A stretch of 64,000 nucleotides of DNA from Nocardioides seonyuensis (GCF_004683965.1 NZ_CP038436.1:1178001-1242000), one strand, 5' to 3'; positions 44,658 through 53,009 are shown, counted from the first letter of the stretch. The notes: generated by a model from the letters alone, not told the origin. A program made the numbers and translations.

Positions 44658-44930
44658 TCACCCTTGGAATGGCACGCCTGAAGCGCGTGGCCGGTCGAGC
44701 ACTTCACCGCCAAGGGGGGTCGTCGTGGATGACATCCACCCGGAGGCCGAGCACCTCTTCAAGGTTCGTCTACGAGAGCCATCATGTCGAAGAACGAGAA
44801 CCCGGCGGGCAGGGTCTGCAAGGAAGTCCACATCACTGTCCGGGGTGGCGGCTCCTCGTGCGTACGAACCGTCCAGCCGAACTCGTGTGGCTCCGTGTTG
44901 CGCGAACGCATCGCGGCCCGCCACACGCAC
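44658..44930 (-). pseudogene. MNT-type nucleotidyltransferase (antitoxin-like) pseudogene
   Basis: The minus strand encodes VRLDGSYARGAATPDSDVDF, the nucleotidyltransferase motif of MntA-like antitoxins. LPAGFSFFDMMALVDE, LEEVLGLRVDVIHDD and LGGEVLDRPRA then follow in successive frames. Three single-base insertions, each an extra C, break the frame (near 44812, 44763 and 44715) and together restore it. The HEPN toxin partner normally encoded next to MntA is absent. Confidence 0.7.
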
Positions 44931-45014
44931 CTGTGACGTGAACGAAGTGCGACTGGGGTGTGGAAGACGCTGAGTGTGAACACAGCCGCCGACACCAGTG
45001 GCAGCACAGCGCCT

Positions 45015-45030
45015 TCGCACATATGTTCGA
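45015..45030. promoter_or_regulatory. LexA (SOS) box upstream of a small gene
   Basis: TCGCACATATGTTCGA matches TCGAAC-N4-GTTCGA at 11 of 12 positions. It ends 17 bp before the GTG at 45048, well placed to repress that gene. Confidence 0.65.
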
Positions 45031-45047
45031 CGAAAGCCTAGGGTGGC

Positions 45048-45305
45048 GTGGTGAGGGTTGGGCAGTCGTCAGAGGTCGAGGTGCTCGTCGAGAACGCCTG
45101 GCGGTTTGGTGTGTTGCGTTCGTGGCGGCAGGACGATGGCGGCAACTGGTGGGGGATGGTTTCCTACGCGTCTCGGCCGGGTGAGAGCCGCCTTGATTCG
45201 TTTCCAGCGGAGCACGTCCGCCAATTGGTGTACTGCCCGTGGTGGCAGGGGCACCGAGATTGTCTCGGGTGGACTGGCTGCGCGAACGAAGCCTCGGCGA
45301 CGTGA
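45048..45305 (+). CDS. Small island protein, likely SOS-regulated
   Basis: 85 aa (GTG 45048 or 45051). The sequence has VENAWRFGVLRSWRQDDGGN, then GMVSYASRPGESRLDSFPAEHVRQ, resembling short actinobacterial proteins of one Tudor/SH3-like domain. No catalytic motif. Preceded by a LexA-type box and followed directly by a strong terminator, so it is a single-gene transcript. Function unknown. Confidence 0.6.
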   Translation: MVRVGQSSEVEVLVENAWRFGVLRSWRQDDGGNWWGMVSYASRPGESRLDSFPAEHVRQLVYCPWWQGHRDCLGWTGCANEASAT

Positions 45306-45344
45306 ACAAGCCCCACCCCCAAGCAGTTTGGGTGGGGCTTGTTC
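45304..45344 (+). terminator. Rho-independent-type terminator, 15-bp perfect stem
   Basis: GAACAAGCCCCACCC (45304-45318) pairs perfectly with GGGTGGGGCTTGTTC (45330-45344) around an 11-nt loop. It overlaps the stop codon of the small gene by 2 bp. No T-tract follows, as is common in actinobacteria. It could serve both strands. Confidence 0.8.
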
Positions 45345-45409
45345 GCTCGCGGGTAGGTCACCGGCGTCCCGAGGGACACCCGGTACTGGTGGGCATGTGA
45401 CTGACTGCC

Positions 45410-46069
45410 TCAGCACCAGTGGTCGCGGTACTCGTTCCCGCAGAAGTGGCCGTAGACGCCGATGAGGGGCAGGTACTCGCACTCCGTGCACTCGATGTCG
45501 CCGACATCGTTGATAGCGAGGCCCTCGATGCCCAGCACAGCGCTACGCAGCAGCCAGCCGCAGTCGGCGAGAGCCGTCAGGATGGCACAGAACGCTGCAC
45601 CAGCCATCCGGTCGCCATTCCGGTCGCGTAGCGGCACGACGACGCCTTCGTGACCGTCAAGTGCCGCCTCGACGCTGTCGGCGAACGCCTGGGCTTTGCC
45701 GCGGCTGGGGAACGGTCCGCGAACTGCCCCCGTCCCGTCGCGGGCGGTCACGACCACGACGTGTGCGGCCCCCTCTCCACTGCTGGACTTATCGAGTACG
45801 CCATCAACGACAGCCCAGGCACTGGCGACCTGCCACGACGCGAACTTCGCATTGTCATAGTCACGAGGGCAAGGGAACGTGATGGCCTCCTCAGGAAGAT
45901 TGGGAAGCGACCTATGGGCAAACGTCTGTGCCTGGGTGAGTGTGGGGAAGGGCCCGAAAACCTCCCGTCCCGTGCTGGCGTTGACGAGGACTACCACCGC
46001 ATTTTCGGCGGCGGAGCAGGAGCCCGAGACATGGTGGGTCATGGGAACGATGGGCGTGGAGGTGGTCAC
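45410..46069 (-). CDS. Two-repeat GPFP-domain protein A
   Basis: 219 aa from GTG 46069, with AAGGA 8 nt upstream; an upstream extension of the frame lacks support. Two copies of a domain of about 35 residues: NAVVVLVNASTGREVFGPFP (23-42) and AHVVVVTARDGTGAVRGPFP (102-121), each followed by an A-rich helix. The C-terminus CTECEYL...GHFCGNEYRDHWC may bind zinc. A second protein with the same repeats is encoded at 48404-48982. Family not recognised. Confidence 0.65.
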   Translation of the reverse strand: MTTSTPIVPMTHHVSGSCSAAENAVVVLVNASTGREVFGPFPTLTQAQTFAHRSLPNLPEEAITFPCPRDYDNAKFASWQVASAWAVVDGVLDKSSSGEGAAHVVVVTARDGTGAVRGPFPSRGKAQAFADSVEAALDGHEGVVVPLRDRNGDRMAGAAFCAILTALADCGWLLRSAVLGIEGLAINDVGDIECTECEYLPLIGVYGHFCGNEYRDHWC

Positions 46070-46112
46070 GAGTGATGTCCTTCTACTGGAGGGAGCGGTG
46101 GTTGTGGGTAGG

Positions 46113-47117
46113 TCAGGCGACGGTGGCCGAACGTGAACTCCCGCGGGCAGCGAAGACCCGTTCGCCACCCAAGAGGGGAGCCCCTGCAGGGCCCTTGACG
46201 AACGCGTGAATCCAGACGTGGCGATGCTCTTCGAGCGACGCGTACCACTGCCTCCGCCAATGACCACGAACGATGTGACGGTTGACGAGGGCACGTCCCG
46301 TGCCTCCCGACTCTGCACGCTGCTGGGTGGCCAGCGTGATGACACGCACCCCCGCGCTCGGGTCGACAACCCCGGCGCGCCGATGCCGACGCCGGTCGCT
46401 AGACGACAGAGGCTGCTCCCTGCGGCTTGATGTGACCGTGGGCTGCGAGAGAAGGGTCCAGAACGCCGCAGCCACGCGCTGGAAGAACAGGGGCACACTC
46501 CCGGCGTCCACTGGGACTTCGCCGTGCACGGTGCCAATCAGCGTGTCGACTTCCCACGCCACTGTCGTGAAGGGCGTAAGCCGTGGGGCGTCATCGGGCG
46601 CCGCGTTACCAATGGCCTCTGCGAAGTCGTTGGTACGGACCCACGCGGTGAGCACGACCGAGGCCCCCCTCCCGTCACGGAGCAGGGGATGGCCAGCAGG
46701 GAGGGTTTGCCACGCCAGCGCCTGAATCGGCGCGTGCGGCGCGATGTCGCTGCGGTCCGGAAGAGGCGTCTCGAACCACAGCACGCCTGGTTCGGGACCA
46801 GTCGGGATGTCTGTTGCGCGAAGGGGCTGGTCAGGCATCGTCGGCGCCGCAGCATCAATCAGCGACACCATCGAAGCGTCGGCGACGAACAGTTGGGCGG
46901 CGGCGAGTGCCTGCTCATCCGTGTTGGCCCACAAGGCCGCTTGCTCACGTGACTCAGGCAGCCACGGGTTGAGTCCCAGTACGCCATATCCAGCGAGCAC
47001 CCCGGTGGAGCCCTGCAGGGTACGGACCAATCGACGTCGACCGTCAGCGGCGGCCCGCGCCATCACGTTGGTGTTCATGCCGAACTTGTTCCGCTCGCGG
47101 GTCTTGTTCTTGGACAT
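46113..47117 (-). CDS. Hypothetical island protein with actinophage-type C-terminal motif
   Basis: 334 aa from ATG 47117, with GAAGGAGA 7 nt upstream. The N-terminus is basic (MSKNKTRERNKFGMNTNVMA). The C-terminal segment RHIVRGHWRRQWYASLEEHR (280-299), followed by WIHAFVKGPAGAPL, is a motif I associate with phage- and plasmid-borne actinobacterial proteins of unknown function. It precedes the GPFP protein A gene by 43 bp on the same strand, so the two are probably cotranscribed. Confidence 0.65.
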   Translation of the reverse strand: MSKNKTRERNKFGMNTNVMARAAADGRRRLVRTLQGSTGVLAGYGVLGLNPWLPESREQAALWANTDEQALAAAQLFVADASMVSLIDAAAPTMPDQPLRATDIPTGPEPGVLWFETPLPDRSDIAPHAPIQALAWQTLPAGHPLLRDGRGASVVLTAWVRTNDFAEAIGNAAPDDAPRLTPFTTVAWEVDTLIGTVHGEVPVDAGSVPLFFQRVAAAFWTLLSQPTVTSSRREQPLSSSDRRRHRRAGVVDPSAGVRVITLATQQRAESGGTGRALVNRHIVRGHWRRQWYASLEEHRHVWIHAFVKGPAGAPLLGGERVFAARGSSRSATVA

Positions 47118-47420
47118 CTTGCGTCTCCTTCTCGTGGTGTCCCTGGCTGGCTGGTTGCTTGCCTGGTGACGAGGAGAAAGGTGCCTCGGCCGAGTGGTGC
47201 TGGTCACGAATCCGGGGAAGTATCCGCAAGCCGGAGTTGTCGACGGCTGTCGTGCTCCAGAATTAGGTGAACCCCTCGCCTTTGAGGTGTTTCCGCAGGT
47301 CAAAGCCGTGCGGAACATCTGCGGAGTGAGTGGTTGTCACCCACGAACTATCCGTCGAAAGCCGCCATCCCCGTGTCTCTCTCGCCCGGCCGTCGCTACC
47401 CGCCCTCCCGAGTGCGCGCC
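47118..47420. other. Divergent intergenic region with operator-like inverted repeat
   Basis: This 303-bp gap separates two divergent operons. TTCCGCA (47291-47297) and TGCGGAA (47309-47315) form a perfect 7-bp inverted repeat with an 11-bp spacer, a possible repressor site. No gene is visible. Confidence 0.4.
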
Positions 47421-47861
47421 ATGTCATCTGGTCTCCAGCCCGACCCACTGGAGCCGCACCAGATAGACGCGTCGGCACCGGGGCAGGGTCGGTCGCTCGT
47501 CCGGAAGTCACCAGACGGGACCCGGTGGTGTCCCTTCTGCCAAACCACTCTGACCGGCCGTGCGGGTGCGTGCGATGACTGTCGAGACCGTCGACGCGCC
47601 GCTCACAGGGCCACCGAGGCGCAAGCCCGAGAAAGGACCAACGCTCAAGGTCAGACCGAACGCCTGTCCACAGAGCGCGCCATTGAAGACCTGCTCGGCG
47701 CTATCGACGGCGTGATGCTGGCTCTGAGCCGGGCCACGTCACAGAACAACCGCGGAATGCTCGCTTATGGAGACCGCACGATGCGCGACTGGGTCGACGC
47801 CATCGACCGGCTCGACGAGGTCACGAAGACAGCCCGCACGCTGCAAGGACGCCGCCCGTGA
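47421..47861 (+). CDS. Zinc-ribbon protein, paralogue 1
   Basis: 146 aa from ATG 47421. A four-cysteine motif WCPFCQTTLTGRAGACDDCR (C37, C40, C51, C54) is followed by a helical C-terminal region. It overlaps the next gene by 4 bp (GTGA), and that gene encodes a paralogue with the same motif. The pair probably binds nucleic acid or protein partners through the ribbon. Function unknown. Confidence 0.65.
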   Translation: MSSGLQPDPLEPHQIDASAPGQGRSLVRKSPDGTRWCPFCQTTLTGRAGACDDCRDRRRAAHRATEAQARERTNAQGQTERLSTERAIEDLLGAIDGVMLALSRATSQNNRGMLAYGDRTMRDWVDAIDRLDEVTKTARTLQGRRP

Positions 47862-48328
47862 CAACAACACGGCGCTATGCCACCTCCGAAGTACTGCGGC
47901 TGCGAATAGACCGTCATCCTGAGCCGTTGGAGCCGTTTGCCATCGAGACGATGGAGCATCCAGATGGGACACCAGTGCGTCGCGGCCGTGGGCTGACTCG
48001 ACGTGCCGCCGACGGAACCCGATGGTGTCCGTACTGCCAGACCATCCTGACGGGCAGCCAGCGAGCCTGTCAGGAATGCCGCCAACGTCGGTCCGCGCAC
48101 CTCGACTTCATCAGGCCCCGTGCCTCCCCGCGCCCAAGGCGACGGGACCCAGCCTTCGACGAGGTGGAAGACCTCCTGCGGGCCGTAGAGCGTTTGACCC
48201 GCACGGCACGAAGCCGCCTCACTTCGGGAGTAGACGGTGAGGAGGTCAAGTGGGGTGCACTAGAGGACGTGTTTATGGCCTGTAAGGAAGTTGAGGTCCT
48301 CGCGTCGCTCTGGAGAGACGGCGCCTGA
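47858..48328 (+). CDS. Zinc-ribbon protein, paralogue 2
   Basis: 156 aa from GTG 47858. It carries the motif WCPYCQTILTGSQRACQECR (C57, C60, C71, C74), closely matching the preceding protein including the flanking DGTR. The C-terminal helical region ends at 48328, just before a bidirectional terminator. The overlap with its paralogue suggests a tandem duplication and co-translation. Confidence 0.65.
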   Translation: MTTTRRYATSEVLRLRIDRHPEPLEPFAIETMEHPDGTPVRRGRGLTRRAADGTRWCPYCQTILTGSQRACQECRQRRSAHLDFIRPRASPRPRRRDPAFDEVEDLLRAVERLTRTARSRLTSGVDGEEVKWGALEDVFMACKEVEVLASLWRDGA

Positions 48329-48346
48329 CTCTCACTCCTCGGAGAC

Positions 48347-48389
48347 GCAGCAAGGGCCGCAACGACATTTGGGTTGCGGCCCTTGCTGC
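48347..48389. terminator. Bidirectional terminator, 16-bp perfect stem
   Basis: GCAGCAAGGGCCGCAA (48347-48362) pairs perfectly with TTGCGGCCCTTGCTGC (48374-48389) around an 11-nt loop. It lies between two converging genes that end at 48328 and 48404, so it can stop transcription from both sides. Confidence 0.85.
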
Positions 48390-48403
48390 GCTTGTGCTCG
48401 CGG

Positions 48404-48982
48404 TTAGGTGAGGAAGTTGTCGAGGACGTCGGTGTAGATGTGCCCGTCAAGAGGGACCCCACTCGGGGTGAACACCGGTGCAGCAGCGAGGTAATAGATG
48501 GGCGCCTCCCCCCGCTCCGCGGCCCCGGCAGCAATCTCGCCCCAGTCCACGGCTTCCTGGCCCTCGAAGAAGATGCCGACCACGGTGCGCGCGCCTGAGT
48601 CCCACTCGACGAGCACCACGTGGGCAGTCGTAGCGGTGACAGGGCGAGGACCGGTCGGCTCGGGCACGTTGAAGGCGTCAGCGATGTCAGCGAGCATCGC
48701 GTCCGCCTGCGCGACTGCGGCACCGGGGAGCGGCTGCCCACACGACTGGTGCACAGCGGCAACTCCAATGCCCGTGAAGGTGATGCCCTGCTCTCGCGCG
48801 CGACGCATCGCAGCCGCCGACCACTCCCCTGCCTCCTGTTGGGTCGGAAACGGTCCGACGGCAGAGTGACGCCCGTCCGGGTGGTCCACGACCACCACGT
48901 GCGCCGCGGCCTGCTTGTCTTCCTCCCACTCCGCCTGGTCGAGCGACAGACCCAGAGCCCGGGTGTTGGTGGGCTTCGCCAT
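48404..48982 (-). CDS. Two-repeat GPFP-domain protein B
   Basis: 192 aa from ATG 48982, preceded by GAGGAG with a 6-nt spacer. Repeat 1 is AHVVVVDHPDGRHSAVGPFP (27-46); repeat 2 is the diverged AHVVLVEWDSGARTVVGIFF (120-139), each followed by an Ala-rich helix. It is a paralogue of the protein at 45410-46069. The role is unknown; four copies of the domain in one island suggest it matters to the element. Confidence 0.65.
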   Translation of the reverse strand: MAKPTNTRALGLSLDQAEWEEDKQAAAHVVVVDHPDGRHSAVGPFPTQQEAGEWSAAAMRRAREQGITFTGIGVAAVHQSCGQPLPGAAVAQADAMLADIADAFNVPEPTGPRPVTATTAHVVLVEWDSGARTVVGIFFEGQEAVDWGEIAAGAAERGEAPIYYLAAAPVFTPSGVPLDGHIYTDVLDNFLT

Positions 48983-49315
48983 CAGTGCCTCCTCGCAGCC
49001 AACCACGCACAGTGCGCAGTCGGACGAGTATGCGGAAGACCACCGACAGCCACTCTCCGTTCTTGCTGACCTTTCGACCTCGTGGGTGGCGCGATGACTC
49101 ACGTGCAGACCAGCACAGCGCCGGGCTGGTGGAGGCATAGGGCCTCGTGAACAGAGCGAAGCGAGAACACAAGTCAGACCCGAGCAGCAACTGCCGAACA
49201 TCAGGCGGCGTGGACGGTGGCTGAGCAAGCGGCACACCTCGCCGGACACCCCCTCTCACGAGCACCGCTCAGTCCAACACCAGCCAGCACGACACGGCCG
49301 AAGAAGCCGACACCC
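48983..49315. other. Divergent intergenic region
   Basis: 333 bp between two divergent genes, presumably holding both promoters. I see no strong inverted repeat or RNA gene. A plus-strand frame from 49217 continues into the next gene but lacks a ribosome site. Confidence 0.35.
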
Positions 49316-49630
49316 ATGACGACGAACGACCAAGAGACCGCGACCCCGGACAAGCAGAACGACACGACCCCAAAGCAGGACGACAAGACACCGCCGCGCA
49401 GTCCTGGCAGGAAGGTGTGCGCAGCCATGGCCTCCGCCGTGGTCGTCTACGGCGCGGCGTCCGAAACCGGCGAACAGGGGCAGGACCTGCTGCTCTCGTC
49501 ACTTCTCGCCGACGACACCACCAACCAAGTGGATGCCGCGTCCGCCGTTCTCTTCATCGCGTTGATAGCGGCGGGGACGTGGGCCGGTCGCCGCTTGCTG
49601 CTGCCGTGGTGGTTCCCTCCGAAGAAGTGA
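49316..49630 (+). CDS. Small island membrane protein
   Basis: 104 aa from ATG 49316. The N-terminal half is very polar (MTTNDQETATPDKQNDTTPK). A weakly hydrophobic stretch KVCAAMASAVVVYGAAS lies mid-protein, and VLFIALIAAGTWAGRRLLLP near the C-terminus is a clear membrane helix. A perfect terminator begins 4 bp after the stop. No family recognised. Confidence 0.55.
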   Translation: MTTNDQETATPDKQNDTTPKQDDKTPPRSPGRKVCAAMASAVVVYGAASETGEQGQDLLLSSLLADDTTNQVDAASAVLFIALIAAGTWAGRRLLLPWWFPPKK

Positions 49631-49633
49631 CTG

Positions 49634-49677
49634 CAACATGTGCCGCCCGGTGGTGTTCGGTCGGGCGGCACATGTTG
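49634..49677 (+). terminator. Rho-independent-type terminator, 16-bp perfect stem
   Basis: CAACATGTGCCGCCCG (49634-49649) pairs perfectly with CGGGCGGCACATGTTG (49662-49677) around a 12-nt loop, right after the small membrane-protein gene. Confidence 0.8.
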
Positions 49678-49864
49678 TGTCAGAACGGAGCCAGGAGGTC
49701 AGCCCCATCCGATACATCACCAAAGAGGTCCGCCTGTGGCGTTTCGACGCCCACCAGTTGGCTGTCGGGACAAAGGGTTGACCACGGCAACGGAAGTCCT
49801 CGACCGTCACCCTTATGCGGTGGCGGGCATACGCCCCGATTGTCGGCCTGCTTAGCCAGCCCGT

Positions 49865-50320
49865 GTGGTTCCTCACCTATCGAGAGGACCCGAGCCATTC
49901 TCAGCGTGTTCGAGGCTGCAGAACGCTCTTGCACGCTTCAATGACTCGGTGGGCTGTACGAACAACGTCGAACGAACCTTCGTCCTCACTGGCGACGAGC
50001 GCGACAAGCACCTGCGCGTCGACGTCCACGGCAACCGGGTCGCGTGGGCACAGTTCAACTGCGAGCCTGACAGCCGCCGCCTCGAACTTGCACACGTCGA
50101 GACGCTGCCGGAAGCAAGGGGACAAGGCCACGCAAAGAGCGCCCTGCGATGGATCACCTCAAGGTTCGCGGAGTTCCACGTCATCAACTCGCCCGAGGCC
50201 TTCAACTCTCCAGAAGGTAACCGACTGGTTGCGGCTCTGCGGGCGGAGGGTATGCGTATTCACGACTCAGGGTGTTACCGGTTCGGCCACGAATGTCGCT
50301 GCATCCTCTCCGAGGGCTGA
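49865..50320 (+). CDS. GNAT-like acetyltransferase, start uncertain
   Basis: Up to 151 aa. VETLPEARGQGHAKSALRWI resembles the acetyl-CoA-binding loop (RGxGxA) of GNAT proteins, followed by a C-terminal strand region with two cysteines (GCYRFGHECRC). The first 30 residues look poor and a later start is likely. It is upstream of the SIR2-like gene on the same strand, 174 bp away. Substrate unknown. Confidence 0.55.
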   Translation: MVPHLSRGPEPFSACSRLQNALARFNDSVGCTNNVERTFVLTGDERDKHLRVDVHGNRVAWAQFNCEPDSRRLELAHVETLPEARGQGHAKSALRWITSRFAEFHVINSPEAFNSPEGNRLVAALRAEGMRIHDSGCYRFGHECRCILSEG

Positions 50321-50427
50321 CCGACTGATGTGTTCGCAGACCATCGTCGAACGCGACACCGACCGCGCGGGGATCAGCACTCCCCGGTGAGCGCGACCTC
50401 GGGTCTCGCAAGACCAGTCCGCAAAAG

Positions 50428-50458
50428 TTGTCTCACTCAGGTTGTCCCTACGAGACAA
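50428..50458. promoter_or_regulatory. Inverted repeat upstream of the SIR2-like gene
   Basis: TTGTCTC (50428-50434) and GAGACAA (50452-50458) form a perfect 7-bp inverted repeat with a 17-bp spacer, 37 bp before the TTG start at 50495. It could be a repressor site. Confidence 0.45.
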
Positions 50459-50494
50459 TGGTCTCCGAGATGGCTCGGTGACCAGGGGGACGAT

Positions 50495-51505
50495 TTGCGG
50501 GCTGAGAAGAGGGTCACGGACGAACTGCCGGACTGGCAGACCTACTCGTCCGATGAGTGGCCAACCCTGCTCATAGGGAACGGCTTGAGTATCAACCTTT
50601 GGTCCGGCTTCGCCTACGACAGTCTGTTCAGCGAAGCCAGCGACCAAGGAGACCTTGCAGGACCTGCTGAGAGCATCTTCGACGAACTGGACACCACAAA
50701 CTTCGAGACAGTCCTCGAATGCCTTCACCACGCCAGGATCGTCCTCAAGGCTCTCGGTGATGACGTCGCTGAAGTGGAAGCGACCTACGGCGAGGTGCGC
50801 GACGCACTTCTGTCGGCCGTCAGCGCCGCCCATGTTGACTGGAACGACTTTCCCGTCCCGACTCACACGGCCATCGCTACCAGCATCGCCGAGCACGACA
50901 ACGTGTTCACCACGAACTACGACCTCTGCGTGTACTGGTCCCTGCTTCAGTCAGATCCCTCCGTGAACACCAAGGACTACTTCTGGAACCCCGGCCACGA
51001 CTTCGACCCAGCCAACACCAACGCCACCGCCGGAACGACCCTCATCCACTACTTGCACGGCGCGCTCCACCTCTGGCAGAGCGACAGCACCGGCATTGAC
51101 GGCAAATGGACCAACGCCGACGGCGGCAACCTAACGCGCGTGCTGCGGAACTACTCCGCGACCAGCGACAAGCGGCCGCTGTTCGTCAGCGAGGGGAACT
51201 CAGCCTCGAAGGTTCGAACCATCAGCCGCTCCGCCTACCTGTCGTTCTGCCTCGACCGGCTACGCGACGATGAGCAGAACACCGTCGTGTTCGGACACAG
51301 CCTGTCCACGCAAGATGAGCACATCATTGAGGCGCTCTTGGACGGCAAGCGCAAAAAGATCGCCGTTGCCCTACGCCCCTCGTCGAGGGCTGACGCGATC
51401 ATCGCCACCAAGAGCCGCATCATCGAGGCGCTACCCGGCCACACGATCTTGTTCTTCGATTCGACGACGCACCCCCTCGGCGACCGCACACTTAACATCG
51501 GCTGA
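50495..51505 (+). CDS. SIR2-like (DUF4917-type) protein, candidate NAD-consuming defence effector
   Basis: 336 aa from TTG 50495, with AGGGGG just upstream; earlier in-frame codons look non-coding. It shows a degenerate SIR2 fold: LLIGNGLSI (25-33), FTTNYD with Asn141, YLHGALHLW with His188 and GHSLSTQDEHII (267-278). In defence SIR2 proteins the Asn/His pair hydrolyses NAD+ when a phage is sensed. The next gene follows after 34 bp and encodes an ApeA/HEPN-like protein, so the pair is probably one system. No experiment supports this here. Confidence 0.75.
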   Translation: MRAEKRVTDELPDWQTYSSDEWPTLLIGNGLSINLWSGFAYDSLFSEASDQGDLAGPAESIFDELDTTNFETVLECLHHARIVLKALGDDVAEVEATYGEVRDALLSAVSAAHVDWNDFPVPTHTAIATSIAEHDNVFTTNYDLCVYWSLLQSDPSVNTKDYFWNPGHDFDPANTNATAGTTLIHYLHGALHLWQSDSTGIDGKWTNADGGNLTRVLRNYSATSDKRPLFVSEGNSASKVRTISRSAYLSFCLDRLRDDEQNTVVFGHSLSTQDEHIIEALLDGKRKKIAVALRPSSRADAIIATKSRIIEALPGHTILFFDSTTHPLGDRTLNIG

Positions 51506-51539
51506 ACCTCAAGATCCGCAACGACCTGCAGGAGCGGTG

Positions 51540-53009
51540 TTGAAGAAGCCAGTGCTGAGCCTCGACTTCGAGCCGGACGAGTATCTGTGCACCTGGCACA
51601 TTCGGGATGGCGCAGGAGCCGTTCGTAACCTGTCGGGCGCTATCGAGGTCTCACCGATGGCTCCGCCGAGGGGGATCATCTACGGCAACATCCCGCTCAC
51701 CTCCGACACGAGGCACGGCGAGACGTCGTTCGCCTTTCCGCAGAGGAGCGCATCGCCTGCAACGCACGCAACACTCGCAAATGGTGGCGAAGTCTTGGTG
51801 CTTGACTCGACCATCACCTGGTGGATGAGTCACGGCAACATCCGCGGCAGCGCGGCACTGCTCCGGCGAAAGAGCACTCTCTTTCCGTGGCAGCACAGTG
51901 ACGTCCCCGAAGTACCCGACGGTGACGATCACCTTGTGTTCGACCGCGTCCGATTCCAGGTCGGGGCACTGGACGCAGTTCTAGGCTTCGCCCCACTCAA
52001 GACGATGAGATTCCCGAAGCCGGGCGAGGATGGTGAGCGGACTTGGGCGGCAACGGAAGCAGACGAGACCGCCGTTCGATGGACATCAGGCGAAGACGTT
52101 CTTGAAGCCCATTACCGGGGCAGCGCGAGCATCGCCGACCCCTATTCATTTTCGGTGCGGCACAGTCCGGTGATCACGGCCTCTTCTGCGCATCCGCTCA
52201 GCCTTCGTAGGCTCGTGGACGACTGGGTTACGCCGGTTCAGGCGATTGCTTCCATCGCGACCGGCACCAGCGAGCCCCTGACCTACTTGGCCGTTGAGTC
52301 GAACGTGACTGACGGCGAGGCGCACCGTTGGCAGGTGTTCGGGTCGGGCATCAGCCAAGATCCGTTCGACTCAAACGCCGAGTCTGTGCGTAAAGCGAAC
52401 TCCGCGTTGCTGTGCGTGGCCGACGCCGTCGACCTGCTCGAACTCGTACAAAAGTGGCAAGGCTTGGCGGCTGACCACCACCCGCTCGTCGAGACGTACG
52501 CAGCGATGCTGCACGCTCGCGACCAACACCCTCGATCGCGCTTCCTGCTGCTCGTGCAGTCTCTCGAAGGGATGCACGGGCACGAGACGCAGACCGAGTT
52601 CGAGGGGCTGGCCAGTAACCACTCCGCGATGCGCGCCGAAGTGTTAGCCGAGATCAAGGCAAGCGTGAGCACGGAACACTTCAAGTACATCAAGAAGTAC
52701 CTACTCAAACAGCCGTTCCGCAGTCTGGAGTCGGCGTTAAGGGCCACCTTCACTGACCTGCCGGTAGATCGCACGGATGCGCTCTCTCGTACGGCGCTAA
52801 TCAGACAACTGATGGACGAGGGGCCATCGGGGATGACGCCTTTCGCCGCGGCTGCGAGGCTGCGGCATCTCCTCGCCCACGGGGTTCGAGGCTTCGACAC
52901 CTCAGATATCAACCAGGTCGTGTCCGTATCGGAAGAGGTGGTTCGAGCACACGCTCTGCGGCTGTTGGGTTGCCCGGACTTTGTCTTGGAGCGGGTCTTG
53001 GACGAGTGA
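51540..53009 (+). CDS. ApeA-like HEPN-domain defence protein
   Basis: 489 aa from TTG 51540, with AGGAG 5 nt upstream (GTG 51537 is also possible). The beta-rich N-terminal region (about 1-250) resembles ApeA N-terminal domains. The C-terminal region is a HEPN domain with the ribonuclease motif R-x4-H in RLRHLLAHG (R442, H447). HEPN effectors cleave RNA during abortive infection. Coupling to the upstream SIR2-like gene is inferred from their close spacing and direction. Confidence 0.75.
   Translation: MKKPVLSLDFEPDEYLCTWHIRDGAGAVRNLSGAIEVSPMAPPRGIIYGNIPLTSDTRHGETSFAFPQRSASPATHATLANGGEVLVLDSTITWWMSHGNIRGSAALLRRKSTLFPWQHSDVPEVPDGDDHLVFDRVRFQVGALDAVLGFAPLKTMRFPKPGEDGERTWAATEADETAVRWTSGEDVLEAHYRGSASIADPYSFSVRHSPVITASSAHPLSLRRLVDDWVTPVQAIASIATGTSEPLTYLAVESNVTDGEAHRWQVFGSGISQDPFDSNAESVRKANSALLCVADAVDLLELVQKWQGLAADHHPLVETYAAMLHARDQHPRSRFLLLVQSLEGMHGHETQTEFEGLASNHSAMRAEVLAEIKASVSTEHFKYIKKYLLKQPFRSLESALRATFTDLPVDRTDALSRTALIRQLMDEGPSGMTPFAAAARLRHLLAHGVRGFDTSDINQVVSVSEEVVRAHALRLLGCPDFVLERVLDE

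Noticed and set aside
44603..44941. A 112-aa plus-strand frame
   Set aside because: It contains the LexA box and is antisense to the nucleotidyltransferase pseudogene, which has recognisable motifs.
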